A stretch of DNA of 64,000 bases. Origin: Sulfobacillus benefaciens (GTDB taxonomy: Bacteria > Bacillota > Sulfobacillia > Sulfobacillales > Sulfobacillaceae). This document shows positions 1-8,058 of the stretch, piece after piece (the first letter of the stretch is position 1; each line of letters opens with the position of its first letter). Both the position numbers and the translations under genes were made by a program. Where the stretch lies: NCBI GenBank assembly GCA_003023695.1, contig PXYW01000001.1, positions 67,060-131,059 of the forward strand, in the 5' to 3' direction. The notes beneath the pieces are model-generated. The model did no database searches, was not told the origin of the DNA, and saw only the letters and a list, made by a program, of their open reading frames with translations.

Positions 1-495
1 GCCCTCAAAGCCGCATTGGGGCGTTCCGGTTTTACCGTATATCATCGCTCTTTTGCCATCTTGGGATTTGGTCGGGTGGGGTCCGTATTGGCACTGCGTC
101 TGCAAAGCTATGGGGCAAATCCGGAGATATTTGAACGTTCCGAAGAACGAAGGGCGATGGCATCAGCCTATGGATTTCGTGTCCATTCTCTGGACCCTCA
201 GTGGTGTCCACCAGTGGATGGCCTTTTTAATACCATTCCTCATCCGGTATTGACTCCCGAGTGGTTTGACTTGACGGATCCCGCCTGGATTGTGGATCTG
301 GCGTCTAAACCTGGGGGCCTTAGTTTTTCTTTGCATGATAAGCCCGAGTATAGTGCTCGTTATGAGTCGATATTGGGGATTCCTGGGCAAGTCGCACCCC
401 GGCGGGCAGCGGAAATCATTTGGGAGACGCTTAGTGTAGCAATATCTGACCGTCAATTAAGTCCTATCGCCAAAACCTCAGAAAGGAGAACGTGA
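1..495 (+). CDS. dpaA: Dipicolinate synthase subunit A, 3' part (cut by the window edge)
   Basis: C-terminal part of the NAD(P)-binding subunit of dipicolinate synthase (SpoVFA). With DpaB it oxidises dihydrodipicolinate to dipicolinic acid in the mother cell for loading into the spore core. The reading frame is open from base 1, so the N-terminus lies to the left. Visible is a Rossmann nucleotide motif ILGFGRVG (about nt 58-81) followed by a typical beta-alpha-beta run, then the conserved LASKPGG-type segment and the IPGQVAPRRAAEII tail usual for the family. The stop at 493-495 directly abuts the dpaB GTG, and the dpaB ribosome site GAAAGGAG lies inside this gene, so the two are translationally coupled. 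The neighbours dpaB, asd and dapG match the Bacillus order and support the call. Confidence 0.9.
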   Translation, partial: ALKAALGRSGFTVYHRSFAILGFGRVGSVLALRLQSYGANPEIFERSEERRAMASAYGFRVHSLDPQWCPPVDGLFNTIPHPVLTPEWFDLTDPAWIVDLASKPGGLSFSLHDKPEYSARYESILGIPGQVAPRRAAEIIWETLSVAISDRQLSPIAKTSERRT

Positions 496-1101
496 GTGGC
501 CGTGAGTGGCAAACCATTATCTGGTGTAAGAATTGGAATGGCAATGGCTGCATCCCATTGCAATTTGCACCGTGCCGTCGCTACAATAAAAGAATTGGTG
601 GAGGCTGGCGCCGTCGTCACCCCAATTGTATCCCCCAGCATTCTTCACGTGGCGACTCGCTTTGGCACGCCTGACTACTGGAGAGAACAAATTCAAGAAT
701 CCACGCCCGAAGAAATATTGACGTCGATTCCTGAGGTGGAGCCCAGTGGACCCAAGCACTGGTTTGATGTGGTGGCGGTGGTGCCATGTACCGGCAACAC
801 ATTGGCCAAGTTGGCCAATGCCATCAATGATTCTCCGGTGACCATGGCGGCAAAGGCGCAATTAAGAAATGGCCGCCCAGTGGTATTGGGGATTACCTCC
901 AATGATTTGTTGGGGATGAATGCGGCCAATTTAGGACGTTTGTTAACGGCACGCAATATTTATTTTATTCCGTTTGGCCAGGACGATCCAGAAAACAAGC
1001 CTCGGTCATTGGATGCGCATTTGGAGCTAATTGTACCAACTATTGAACAAGCGCTGCGTACTGAGCAAATTCAGCCCCTGCTGCGAAGCTGGCGGGAGTG
1101 A
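496..1101 (+). CDS. dpaB: Dipicolinate synthase subunit B (flavoprotein fold)
   Basis: SpoVFB, 201 aa, partner of DpaA in making dipicolinic acid from dihydrodipicolinate during sporulation. It belongs to the HFCD-type flavoprotein fold. The N-terminal strand-loop-helix GVRIGMAMAASHCN (residues about 9-22) and the phosphate-binding CTGNTLAKLANAIND segment near residue 100 are characteristic, as is the central VTMAAKAQLRNGRPVVLGI stretch. The GTG start is used because the ribosome site GAAAGGAG (481-488) sits 7 nt before it; another GTG 6 nt downstream is a poorer fit. Length equals the usual size of about 200 aa. It is followed 27 nt later by asd, so it probably belongs to one operon with asd and dapG. 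Confidence 0.92.
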   Translation: MAVSGKPLSGVRIGMAMAASHCNLHRAVATIKELVEAGAVVTPIVSPSILHVATRFGTPDYWREQIQESTPEEILTSIPEVEPSGPKHWFDVVAVVPCTGNTLAKLANAINDSPVTMAAKAQLRNGRPVVLGITSNDLLGMNAANLGRLLTARNIYFIPFGQDDPENKPRSLDAHLELIVPTIEQALRTEQIQPLLRSWRE

Positions 1102-1128
1102 TGAACTTTTTTAAGGAGTGACAGACAG

Positions 1129-2130
1129 GTGAGGGAGATACGGGTTGCCATATTAGGCGCTACAGGACTGGTAGGCCAGAAAATACTTGAAGTATTGCAA
1201 GACCGCAATACGCCAGTAGGGAAGATTGTCCCTTTGGCGACGGAAGGCCAGGGGCGGAACATCAAGTTTCGGGATCAATCGATAGCTGTGGAATCGGTGG
1301 AGGACATGGATTGGAGCCGAGTAGATGTGGCGTTTTTTGCTGCGTCAAGCGAGGCTAGCGCCCACTACGCACCACGTGCAACTGCCGCTGGGGTGACCGT
1401 GGTCGATAAGTCCAGCCATTTTCGCATGAACCCAGAGGTGCCTTTGGTCGTGCCCGAGGTCAATGTGGATGCCATTGGTGACAGCAAATTGATTGCTAGT
1501 CCCAATTGTTCCACCATTCAAATGGTCGTTGCGCTCAATCCCGTACGAATCCATTATGGTTTAAAGCGGGTACTGGTTTCCACCTACCAAGCGGTCTCGG
1601 GGACCGGTCGCGAAGCAATGGCCACCCTGCGCCAGGAAAGTCTGGCAATGCTTGAAGAGCGGCCCGTAACCCCCTCAACCTATCCGCAACCGATAGGCTT
1701 TAATGTTCTGGCCTATTGCGATAAGTTTGGCGACTTGGACTTTACCGGAGAGGAATGGAAGTTAACGCGGGAAACCCGGAAAATTTTCTCGCAACCAATT
1801 CCAGTGTCAGCTACAGCGGTGCGAGTACCGGTCTACGTGGGGCATGCGGAATCAGTGTACATTGAAACCGAAAAACCCTTTACCATTCCCGAAATCCGCG
1901 AACTTTTGCGGCGTTCTCCTTCAGTCAAATTAGTGGATGATCCGGAACAGGGAGTAGTGCCTACGCCATTGCAGGCGCAAGACCAGGATTTGGTGCTCGT
2001 GGGACGCGTTCGCCAAGATCCTTTCGAGCCCCATGGATTGCATCTGTTTGTTGTCGCTGACAACCTTCGCAAAGGCGCAGCAACGAATGCCGTTCAAATT
2101 ATTGAATCCTTAAGTGACCGGTTTGAATAG
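1129..2130 (+). CDS. asd: Aspartate-semialdehyde dehydrogenase
   Basis: Reduces aspartyl phosphate to aspartate semialdehyde with NADPH, the branch-point step to lysine, diaminopimelate and dipicolinate; cytoplasmic. The NADP-binding motif GATGLVGQ is at residues 10-17, the catalytic cysteine is Cys127 in SPNCST, and the acid-base histidine is near residue 239 (VGHAES). The 333-aa length is normal for the family. The GTG start is 9 nt after TAAGGAGTG. It lies between dpaB and dapG as in Bacillus, which lets dipicolinate and cell-wall precursor supply be expressed together. Confidence 0.95.
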   Translation: MREIRVAILGATGLVGQKILEVLQDRNTPVGKIVPLATEGQGRNIKFRDQSIAVESVEDMDWSRVDVAFFAASSEASAHYAPRATAAGVTVVDKSSHFRMNPEVPLVVPEVNVDAIGDSKLIASPNCSTIQMVVALNPVRIHYGLKRVLVSTYQAVSGTGREAMATLRQESLAMLEERPVTPSTYPQPIGFNVLAYCDKFGDLDFTGEEWKLTRETRKIFSQPIPVSATAVRVPVYVGHAESVYIETEKPFTIPEIRELLRRSPSVKLVDDPEQGVVPTPLQAQDQDLVLVGRVRQDPFEPHGLHLFVVADNLRKGAATNAVQIIESLSDRFE

Positions 2131-2141
2131 GGAGGCTAGGC

Positions 2142-3374
2142 ATGCGGGTTTCAGTGCAAAAATTCGGCGGCACGTCAGTTCGGGACTTTCAATCGCGGGA
2201 ACGGGCAACAACGTGGGTTTCTGAGGCGTTTCAAGAAGGACGGCATCCCGTTGTTGTGGTCTCCGCGATGGGACGCAGAGGCGATCCGTACGCGACTGAT
2301 AGTTTATTAGATTTACTGGCAAATTTTACGCAAACCCCTGCAGAGGAACAAGACTTGTTGATGATGTGCGGCGAAGTCATTAGTGCTGTGGTCATGGCAG
2401 GGCATCTCCGAAACCGTGGCCTTCGGCCTCGGGTGTTTTTAGGAGGCGACGCCGGCATTATCACGGACGAAACGTTTGGCGATGCCCAAATTTTAGAAGT
2501 GGATCCGCTGCCGCTGGAGGCTGCCCTCGAAGAAGAGTGTGTTCCCGTTATTGCTGGATTTCAAGGCAAGACACGTAGTGGCGCAATTACCACGCTGGGC
2601 CGGGGCGGCAGCGATACCACGGCGGTGGCTGTAGGCGCGGCGCTCAATGCCGAGGTGGTCGAGATCTTTACCGATGTTGACGGCATTAAGACGGCGGATC
2701 CGCGGATAGTACCACAGGCGCGCACCATTACCCGAATGAACTATGACGAGGTGTTTCAATTGGCAAATTTAGGAGCTCGAGTAGTCCATCCCCGTGCGGT
2801 GGAAATCGCACGGCAATTTGGCGTACCCTTAAGAGTACGGTCTACGTTTTCCGACCAGCCTGGCACGTTGGTGTTGGGTGGACGCCGCACAATGGATCCT
2901 TGGGCTCACCGGGATCCAGATCATGCGGTCACGGGGATAACCCAACTGGAAGACCTCGTTCAATTCGTAGTGCGACAGGATACCAATACTCGCAGTGAAG
3001 AGTGGGCGTATCATCTTTTTACCGCTCTAGGCAATAACGGAGTGTCAGTAGACTTGATCAACATGTTCCCGGATACAGTCTTTTTTTGCGTGTCCACAGC
3101 GGCTGCTGATTCGACCGAAAAAACTTTGCAGCAGTTGTCTCTGGATTTTGACACGTTTCGGGATCGGGCTAAGGTATCTGTTGTGGGGTCTGCAATTCAA
3201 GGATTGCCTGGCGTGGTAGGTAGAGTCATGGCGGCTCTTAGTCAACACCATATTACCGTACTGCAGTCCGCCGACTCCCACTCGACGATTACGTTATTGT
3301 TGTATCGGAACCAGATGGAACAGGCTGTAGCCGCATTGCACCACCAATTTGGCCTGGGAGTTGAAGAGGGTTAG
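2142..3374 (+). CDS. dapG: Aspartate kinase
   Basis: Phosphorylates aspartate, the first step of the aspartate family pathway. The kinase signature KFGGTSV is at residues 7-13, and the amino-acid-kinase core covers roughly residues 1-240 with the conserved [11 protein letters not shown] and FTDVDGI segments. Two ACT domains follow (about 265-410), which in this family bind lysine or diaminopimelate for feedback. At 410 aa it matches DapG/LysC-type enzymes. DapG is chosen over LysC only because of its position next to asd and the dipicolinate genes. In Bacillus the next gene would be dapA; here it is missing and a 228-nt regulatory gap leads to rnj. Confidence 0.88.
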   Translation: MRVSVQKFGGTSVRDFQSRERATTWVSEAFQEGRHPVVVVSAMGRRGDPYATDSLLDLLANFTQTPAEEQDLLMMCGEVISAVVMAGHLRNRGLRPRVFLGGDAGIITDETFGDAQILEVDPLPLEAALEEECVPVIAGFQGKTRSGAITTLGRGGSDTTAVAVGAALNAEVVEIFTDVDGIKTADPRIVPQARTITRMNYDEVFQLANLGARVVHPRAVEIARQFGVPLRVRSTFSDQPGTLVLGGRRTMDPWAHRDPDHAVTGITQLEDLVQFVVRQDTNTRSEEWAYHLFTALGNNGVSVDLINMFPDTVFFCVSTAAADSTEKTLQQLSLDFDTFRDRAKVSVVGSAIQGLPGVVGRVMAALSQHHITVLQSADSHSTITLLLYRNQMEQAVAALHHQFGLGVEEG

Positions 3375-3454
3375 CCGGGAAGCGCCACACGAGCGGCGCA
3401 GTGCAGCAAGAACCCTGTCTCCACAAGGGAAGGATGTCGAGCCCACATTAACAA

Positions 3455-3484
3455 TTGCATCCTTCAAGGATGACAGGGTATAAT
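3455..3484 (+). promoter_or_regulatory. Putative sigma-A-type promoter for the rnj leader
   Basis: TTGCAT at 3455-3460 and a perfect TATAAT at 3479-3484 are separated by 18 nt, giving an expected start near 3491. The site overlaps two small hairpins (CATCCTT/AAGGATG at 3459-3473 and GGTAT/ATACC at 3477-3490). It would place rnj under its own control, separate from the dpa-asd-dapG operon. Confidence 0.5.
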
Positions 3485-3490
3485 AATACC

Positions 3491-3638
3491 GACGACTTTT
3501 GCTCGGCGGTAAGGATAAGGCGAAGGGCTCAGCAGGCACGCGGACGGAGCTGAGTCACGTAACCTCAAGGTGTGTTTGCCCCTGGCATAAGTCCCTAGTC
3601 TAATGACTAGGGGCCTTTTGGTTTGTGTTTGTATAGAA
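3491..3638 (+). ncRNA. Structured leader or small RNA upstream of rnj
   Basis: About 120 nt between the putative promoter and the intrinsic terminator have no reading frame of note. A GGCTCAGC / GCTGAGTC pairing (about 3527-3555) could form a long arm. A terminator follows at once, so most transcripts would be expected to stop before rnj. This may be an attenuator sensing something, or a free small RNA. I could not match it to a known riboswitch; the T-box sequence and the lysine riboswitch core are not visible. Confidence 0.35.
3593..3625 (+). terminator. Intrinsic terminator / attenuator before rnj
   Basis: Perfect 8-bp stem CCCTAGTC (3593-3600) and GACTAGGG (3605-3612) with a TAAT loop, followed by a T-rich tract (CCTTTTGGTTTGTGTTTG). 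It ends just upstream of the RNase J coding sequence, so readthrough control of rnj is likely. Confidence 0.7.
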
Positions 3639-5324
3639 ATGGAGGTGGGGACACTGGCACGCCCAGGACCTGGAAAATTACAATTTATCCCCTTAGGGGG
3701 GCTTGGCGAGATTGGAAAAAATATTGCGGCATTGGTATACGGCAACGACATTATTTTAATCGATTGCGGTTTGGCATTTCCAGAACCGGATATGCCGGGG
3801 ATCGACTTAGTTTTGCCGGACATTACCTATCTGCTGGAAAACAAGGACCGGATTCGCGGCATATTTTTAACTCATGGGCATGAGGATCATATCGGGGGCC
3901 TGCCTTACTTCTTGAAACAAATTAATGTGCCCATTTACGGACTGCGTTTAACCCTAGGTATTGTGGATTTGAAATTGCAAGAACACCAGGTGGCTTTGCA
4001 TCCCAAGTCGCGGCCGGTAGAGCCTGGCGAGGTGATTCGTGCCGGGAATTTTTCGGTTGAATTCTACCGTGTCAATCACTCGATTCCCGATGCTTGCGGA
4101 TTAATTATTCGCAACCCCGTTGGCACAGTGGTGCATACTGGAGACTTCAAATTTGACCATACCCCGGTGGACGGCCGCGTCGCAGATTTTCACAAACTAG
4201 CGCAAATTGGCCAAGAAGGCGTGTTATTGCTGCTGGCCGATAGCACCAACGCCGAGCGCCCCGGCTACACTCCCTCGGAAAAGACGGTGGGGAAGTCTCT
4301 GGATGGCATTATTACCAACGCTGAGGGACGGGTATTTGTGGCCTCGTTTGCGTCTCAGGTGCATCGGGTGCGCCAAGTGGTGGAGTCAGCAGTGCGCAAC
4401 GGACGCCACGTAGCCGTGGTGGGACGCAGCATGGAAAACGTGGTTCATAAGGCCATCGAAATGGGATATTTGGATTTTCCTCCGGGAACTTGGATGGATT
4501 TGGACGCTGTATTGAAAGAACCCGCGGAAAAAATTCTTATCTTGACTACGGGATCGCAAGGGGAGCCAATGTCGGCTTTAACCCGGATGTCAACTTCGGA
4601 TCATAAGAAGGTGGAGATATTGCCCGGCGATACCGTGATTATTTCCGCCACGCCAATTCCTGGGAATGAGAAGTTTGTAGCGCGAACGGTGGACAACCTG
4701 TACCGCCGCGGTGCGCACGTCTTTTACGGCTCTACCGTAGGAATCCACGTATCAGGTCATGCCTGCCAAGAAGAGCTGAAATTAATGCTCAATTTGGTGC
4801 GACCCAAATTTTTTGTGCCGGTCCATGGCGAATATCGCCATTTAGTGCATCATGCGCAATTGGCTCGTGATGTGGGGATAACTCCCAGCCATATTCTTAT
4901 CGGGGATAATGGAAATGTTTTCGAGTTTACCAAGGACAGCGGAAATATTGTGGGACAAGTGCCATCAGGCAAGGTTCTAGTGGATGGTGTTGGGGTGGGT
5001 GACGTTGGTAATATTGTCTTGCGGGATCGCAAACAATTATCCAATGACGGAATTTTAATTGTGGTATTAGGGATGGACTCCCAGTCGGGTTTGATGGTGT
5101 CGGGCCCTGATATCGTCTCTCGCGGATTTGTCTACGTTCGCGAATCTGAAGCATTGCTTGATGAAGCACGACAAAGGGTCAAACACGCACTAACCAACAT
5201 TGAAGGGCAGGGACTGAGTGAATGGTCTGCAATCAAGTCCTCGGTGCGTGATACCTTAGGTCGGTTTCTTTGGGAAAAGACCAAACGGCGCCCCATGATT
5301 TTGCCGATTATTATGGAGGTTTAG
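3639..5324 (+). CDS. rnj: Ribonuclease J
   Basis: Metallo-beta-lactamase/beta-CASP ribonuclease with 5'-exo and endonuclease activity, central to Firmicute mRNA turnover. The zinc motif HGHEDHIGG is at residues 79-87, HTGDFKFD is near residue 167, and the beta-CASP and C-terminal domains are complete, about 561 aa. The start is uncertain. An in-frame ATG at 3603 lies in the loop of the terminator hairpin and is rejected. ATG 3639 has no good ribosome site upstream. A strong GGAGGTGG at 3641-3648 is correctly spaced only for a CTG at 3654, which may be the true start. The gene occupies the Bacillus rnjB position. Its stop overlaps the convergent ytrI stop by 3 nt. Confidence 0.93.
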   Translation: MEVGTLARPGPGKLQFIPLGGLGEIGKNIAALVYGNDIILIDCGLAFPEPDMPGIDLVLPDITYLLENKDRIRGIFLTHGHEDHIGGLPYFLKQINVPIYGLRLTLGIVDLKLQEHQVALHPKSRPVEPGEVIRAGNFSVEFYRVNHSIPDACGLIIRNPVGTVVHTGDFKFDHTPVDGRVADFHKLAQIGQEGVLLLLADSTNAERPGYTPSEKTVGKSLDGIITNAEGRVFVASFASQVHRVRQVVESAVRNGRHVAVVGRSMENVVHKAIEMGYLDFPPGTWMDLDAVLKEPAEKILILTTGSQGEPMSALTRMSTSDHKKVEILPGDTVIISATPIPGNEKFVARTVDNLYRRGAHVFYGSTVGIHVSGHACQEELKLMLNLVRPKFFVPVHGEYRHLVHHAQLARDVGITPSHILIGDNGNVFEFTKDSGNIVGQVPSGKVLVDGVGVGDVGNIVLRDRKQLSNDGILIVVLGMDSQSGLMVSGPDIVSRGFVYVRESEALLDEARQRVKHALTNIEGQGLSEWSAIKSSVRDTLGRFLWEKTKRRPMILPIIMEV

Positions 5325-5800
5325 GTGGTGCGGGGAATGGCTTGTGGCGTGACGGTCACGTAGACGGTGGTGGCAGGGCTTAACAAGAGCGCTTTAACCT
5401 CAACCCGGTAAAGCGCTCCCCCAAGGGCTACGATGCGATTATTGAACATGTTGTAGACCATCATGATGCGAATTTGGGCCAATGCAGCACCCAACAGGGT
5501 TTCCGTATAGGGTTCAAGCGCTGCGTCCACGGCTACCTTAGAAAGGTGCGGTGGCAGTGTTGCAATTTCTATTCGAACTGACTGGATATAAGTGCCCTGT
5601 TCGGCTTGCCGGTTAATAGCACTTAATTCTTGTTCCAAGCGCCGGGCTTTTTGCTGCCACTCTTGGGACTGAATCTTGTAATGCTGCGCTTGCCGAATCA
5701 ATTGGATCCGTTGATGGCTGGTTACTGCTTGGATTGCAGATCCAGCCACCACTGCTCCTAACATAGCCGCTGCCCACTGGCGGTTTTGCTTAGGTATCAT
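5321..5800 (-). CDS. ytrI: YtrI-like sporulation membrane protein
   Basis: 159 aa with one N-terminal membrane segment (about residues 8-27), then a charged coiled coil (about 30-70, rich in Q/E/R) and a C-terminal globular part. This matches the architecture of B. subtilis YtrI, which pairs with YtrH and is needed for efficient sporulation as a mother-cell protein. Sequence likeness is weak by eye, so the call rests on architecture plus the adjacent YtrH-like gene. The ATG follows the ytrH stop directly (TAAATG), so the two are coupled. The gene lies opposite to its neighbours and overlaps the rnj stop. Confidence 0.65.
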   Translation of the reverse strand: MIPKQNRQWAAAMLGAVVAGSAIQAVTSHQRIQLIRQAQHYKIQSQEWQQKARRLEQELSAINRQAEQGTYIQSVRIEIATLPPHLSKVAVDAALEPYTETLLGAALAQIRIMMVYNMFNNRIVALGGALYRVEVKALLLSPATTVYVTVTPQAIPRTT

Positions 5801-6142
5801 TTACGCACCTGCCAGCCAACGAATCATCCAATATCCCCATTGGGCCCCTAGATAGGCTGCCAAAATTCCCAAACTATCACGAAACAATACGGGCAACGCG
5901 CAGCTCGTGAGTCCTCGTTCCAGATTCTCGAATGCCGTCAAGGCACCGCCGATGGCAATCGCTACTGCCCATATCCGGATACGGTAAGCCGTGGCCACCG
6001 GATCTCCTGGTCCTTGACCCGCCATCCATGTGCCCAATGCTCCAATCACGCCGCCACCTAATGTCACACCCAGTGCCAGGAACAGGGGCGGCAGTCCCAC
6101 ACGCCATAAACGAATCGTGAAATCAATCCATAATCTTGGCAT
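5801..6142 (-). CDS. ytrH: YtrH-like sporulation membrane protein
   Basis: 113-aa integral membrane protein with about three hydrophobic segments. The glycine-rich [21 protein letters not shown] segment, the [12 protein letters not shown] segment and the LGAQWGYW end match the YtrH family in order and length. In Bacillus ytrH is transcribed in the mother cell under sigma-E and supports cortex/coat-stage sporulation. The start is supported by GAGGGGG 8 nt upstream. It forms a two-gene inverted unit with ytrI between rnj and tepA and diverges from tepA (98 nt between starts). Confidence 0.75.
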   Translation of the reverse strand: MPRLWIDFTIRLWRVGLPPLFLALGVTLGGGVIGALGTWMAGQGPGDPVATAYRIRIWAVAIAIGGALTAFENLERGLTSCALPVLFRDSLGILAAYLGAQWGYWMIRWLAGA

Positions 6143-6240
6143 TTCTTGTCCCCCTCATTGATGGGTATGCGCAAGCCAGTGTATTAAAACCGGAATTCAG
6201 CCAAAGACTAGCACCTAGTTGGCTTTATAGGAGGAACGCT

Positions 6241-7011
6241 ATGCGACGTGCAGCGACCATGATTTCCGATGTCCCCGAAGCAGTTCCGGCTGAACCAGAC
6301 AAGAAAATTCGAATTGGAGAAGATTCGACCGGGGACACTGTTAAAGAATTTGGCTCTACGACAGTGCCTAAGGCAAAGTCTTCGATCCACACTTTGGTGA
6401 TTATTGGACAAATTGAAGGACACATAGTCTTGCCTGCGCAAAATAAGACCACAAAATATGAACATGTGATTCCACAGTTGGTGGCAATTGAAGAGAGTCG
6501 GGATATCAAAGGGTTGCTTTTGGTGCTGAACACCGTTGGAGGTGATGTAGAGGCGGGATTGGCGCTGGCAGAAATGATTGCGAGTCTGTCTAAGCCCACG
6601 GTGTCCTTGGTATTGGGTGGGGGTCACTCCATCGGAGGGCCGGTAGCAGTGGCTGCCGATTATAGTTTTATCGCACCCACCGCGACAATGACGGTACACC
6701 CAATCCGAATGAACGGGTTGGTCATTGGGGTCCCTCAAACCTATGAGTATTTGGATAAAATGCAGGATCGCGTGGTGAATTTTGTGACCCAACATTCCGA
6801 TATCACCACGGAAAAATACCGGGAATTGATGTTTCGCACAGGCGAGTTGGCGCGTGATATCGGTACTGTACTGGTAGGCCGTGATGCGGTCGAGGTGGGC
6901 CTGATTGACGAAGTCGGCGGAATCGAGGACGCCTTGGGCAAATTGCAGAGCATTATGCAAGAGCGCCGTTCAACCCGGCGCGCTCGCCGTAGCAAAAAAG
7001 AGCCGCATTAA
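6241..7011 (+). CDS. tepA: TepA-like ClpP-family serine protease
   Basis: 256-aa ClpP/crotonase-fold protease of the TepA (translocation-enhancing protein, YmfB) group, probably cytoplasmic and associated with protein export or sporulation. The putative catalytic serine is Ser130 in GGHSIGGP and the histidine is His153 in TVHPIR; an N-terminal [12 protein letters not shown] segment is typical of ClpP. The first 45 residues are charged and probably disordered, and the C-terminus is very basic. The start ATG at 6241 is chosen because of TAGGAGGA 6 nt upstream; the frame stays open to 6136 but without a ribosome site. It is followed by ylzJ, the Bacillus order. Confidence 0.88.
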   Translation: MRRAATMISDVPEAVPAEPDKKIRIGEDSTGDTVKEFGSTTVPKAKSSIHTLVIIGQIEGHIVLPAQNKTTKYEHVIPQLVAIEESRDIKGLLLVLNTVGGDVEAGLALAEMIASLSKPTVSLVLGGGHSIGGPVAVAADYSFIAPTATMTVHPIRMNGLVIGVPQTYEYLDKMQDRVVNFVTQHSDITTEKYRELMFRTGELARDIGTVLVGRDAVEVGLIDEVGGIEDALGKLQSIMQERRSTRRARRSKKEPH

Positions 7012-7028
7012 ATCATAAGGAGGTCTTT

Positions 7029-7232
7029 ATGTTGTATACCATTTACCCTATGGATACGATTTTTCCAATGGACTTCAATCAAAGTCCATTGGTCGAATAC
7101 CACATTCAGGGCCGACTGTGCCTGGGGCGAAGAGGTCCAGACGGATCCGTACGATTAGAGCGCCTGATTTCCACCGTTGCCAGCGACTATCTGGATCCTC
7201 ATTTTAGTCCTGACACCATCATCGACATGTAA
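7029..7232 (+). CDS. ylzJ: YlzJ-like small protein
   Basis: 67 aa, starting MLYTIYPMDTIFP, the hallmark of the YlzJ family that sits between tepA and spoIIIE in many spore formers. No membrane segment or catalytic motif is apparent; function unknown. The ATG follows AAGGAGGTC (7018-7026) by a short gap. It is 17 nt downstream of tepA, so the two are very likely co-transcribed. Confidence 0.82.
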   Translation: MLYTIYPMDTIFPMDFNQSPLVEYHIQGRLCLGRRGPDGSVRLERLISTVASDYLDPHFSPDTIIDM

Positions 7233-7282
7233 CGGTCATACTTTGCCACATTGTCCGTATGTTACTGTGGAGGGACAGGACA

Positions 7283-8056
7283 ATGTGGAGGGTATGGCTG
7301 TTAGGTTTGGTTCAGGGACTGACAGAATTTTTACCGGTTAGTTCCTCTGGGCACTTGGTTGTCATGAAATATTGGTTCAAAGTGGCGTCACCAGGTGCCA
7401 CTCTAGAAATTGTCTTGCATTTAGGCACTTTGCTGGCGATTTTGCTGGCCTACCGCCGAGATTTGGCCGTGTGGCTACGGGACTTGGCTAAGGGAGGGCG
7501 TGAAGCATATCGGCTGCTGCTCTGGGTTGGCCTGGCAACATTGCCGGCAGCAATGCTAGGGTATATTTTCGAGGACTGGGTCGGTCAATATTTTGTTCCC
7601 TCAGTGGTGGTGTTTGGCTGGCTAATCACCTCGATATTACTATGGTTAACACCATCAGCTACTGGGGCCAGCTTTCGCACCATGTTGGATTTAACATGGT
7701 GGGAAGTTCTGGCCATTGGCTGTATGCAGGCGTTGGCGCTGATGCCGGGACTATCACGCTCCGGGTCCACCATTTTTATGGGCCGGACGCTCAGGTTAAA
7801 GCCTGAAGAAGCGGCGCGTTTTTCTTTTTATATGGCAATACCCGTCATCACTGGCGCATTTTTGCTGTCTTGGCTGCACCACCCTACCCAAATATGGGAG
7901 ACCCCTGATGCGCTGTCTGCAATGATAATTTCTGCCATCGCAGGCCTATTTGCGATAAAATGGGTTAAAAATACATTGGGCCATGGAGGCGCCTGGCGCA
8001 AATTTGGATTTTATACTTGTGCGATGGCCCTCTTGACATGGTGGCTCGGAGGGTAG
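7283..8056 (+). CDS. uppP: Undecaprenyl-diphosphatase
   Basis: Integral membrane phosphatase (BacA/UppP) that recycles undecaprenyl diphosphate to the monophosphate carrier for peptidoglycan; 257 aa with about eight membrane segments. Both family motifs are visible: [17 protein letters not shown] near residues 8-25, and PGLSRSGST near residue 156. Start ATG 7283 is preceded by GGAGGG at 8-nt spacing; an in-frame ATG at 7259 has no ribosome site. It lies directly before spoIIIE, whose ATG follows this stop by 2 nt, so they form a coupled pair. Confidence 0.93.
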   Translation: MWRVWLLGLVQGLTEFLPVSSSGHLVVMKYWFKVASPGATLEIVLHLGTLLAILLAYRRDLAVWLRDLAKGGREAYRLLLWVGLATLPAAMLGYIFEDWVGQYFVPSVVVFGWLITSILLWLTPSATGASFRTMLDLTWWEVLAIGCMQALALMPGLSRSGSTIFMGRTLRLKPEEAARFSFYMAIPVITGAFLLSWLHHPTQIWETPDALSAMIISAIAGLFAIKWVKNTLGHGGAWRKFGFYTCAMALLTWWLGG

Positions 8057-8058
8057 GC

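Noticed and set aside
3603-3638. RNase J start at ATG 3603
   Set aside because: It lies in the loop of a strong terminator hairpin with no ribosome site; family members begin further down.
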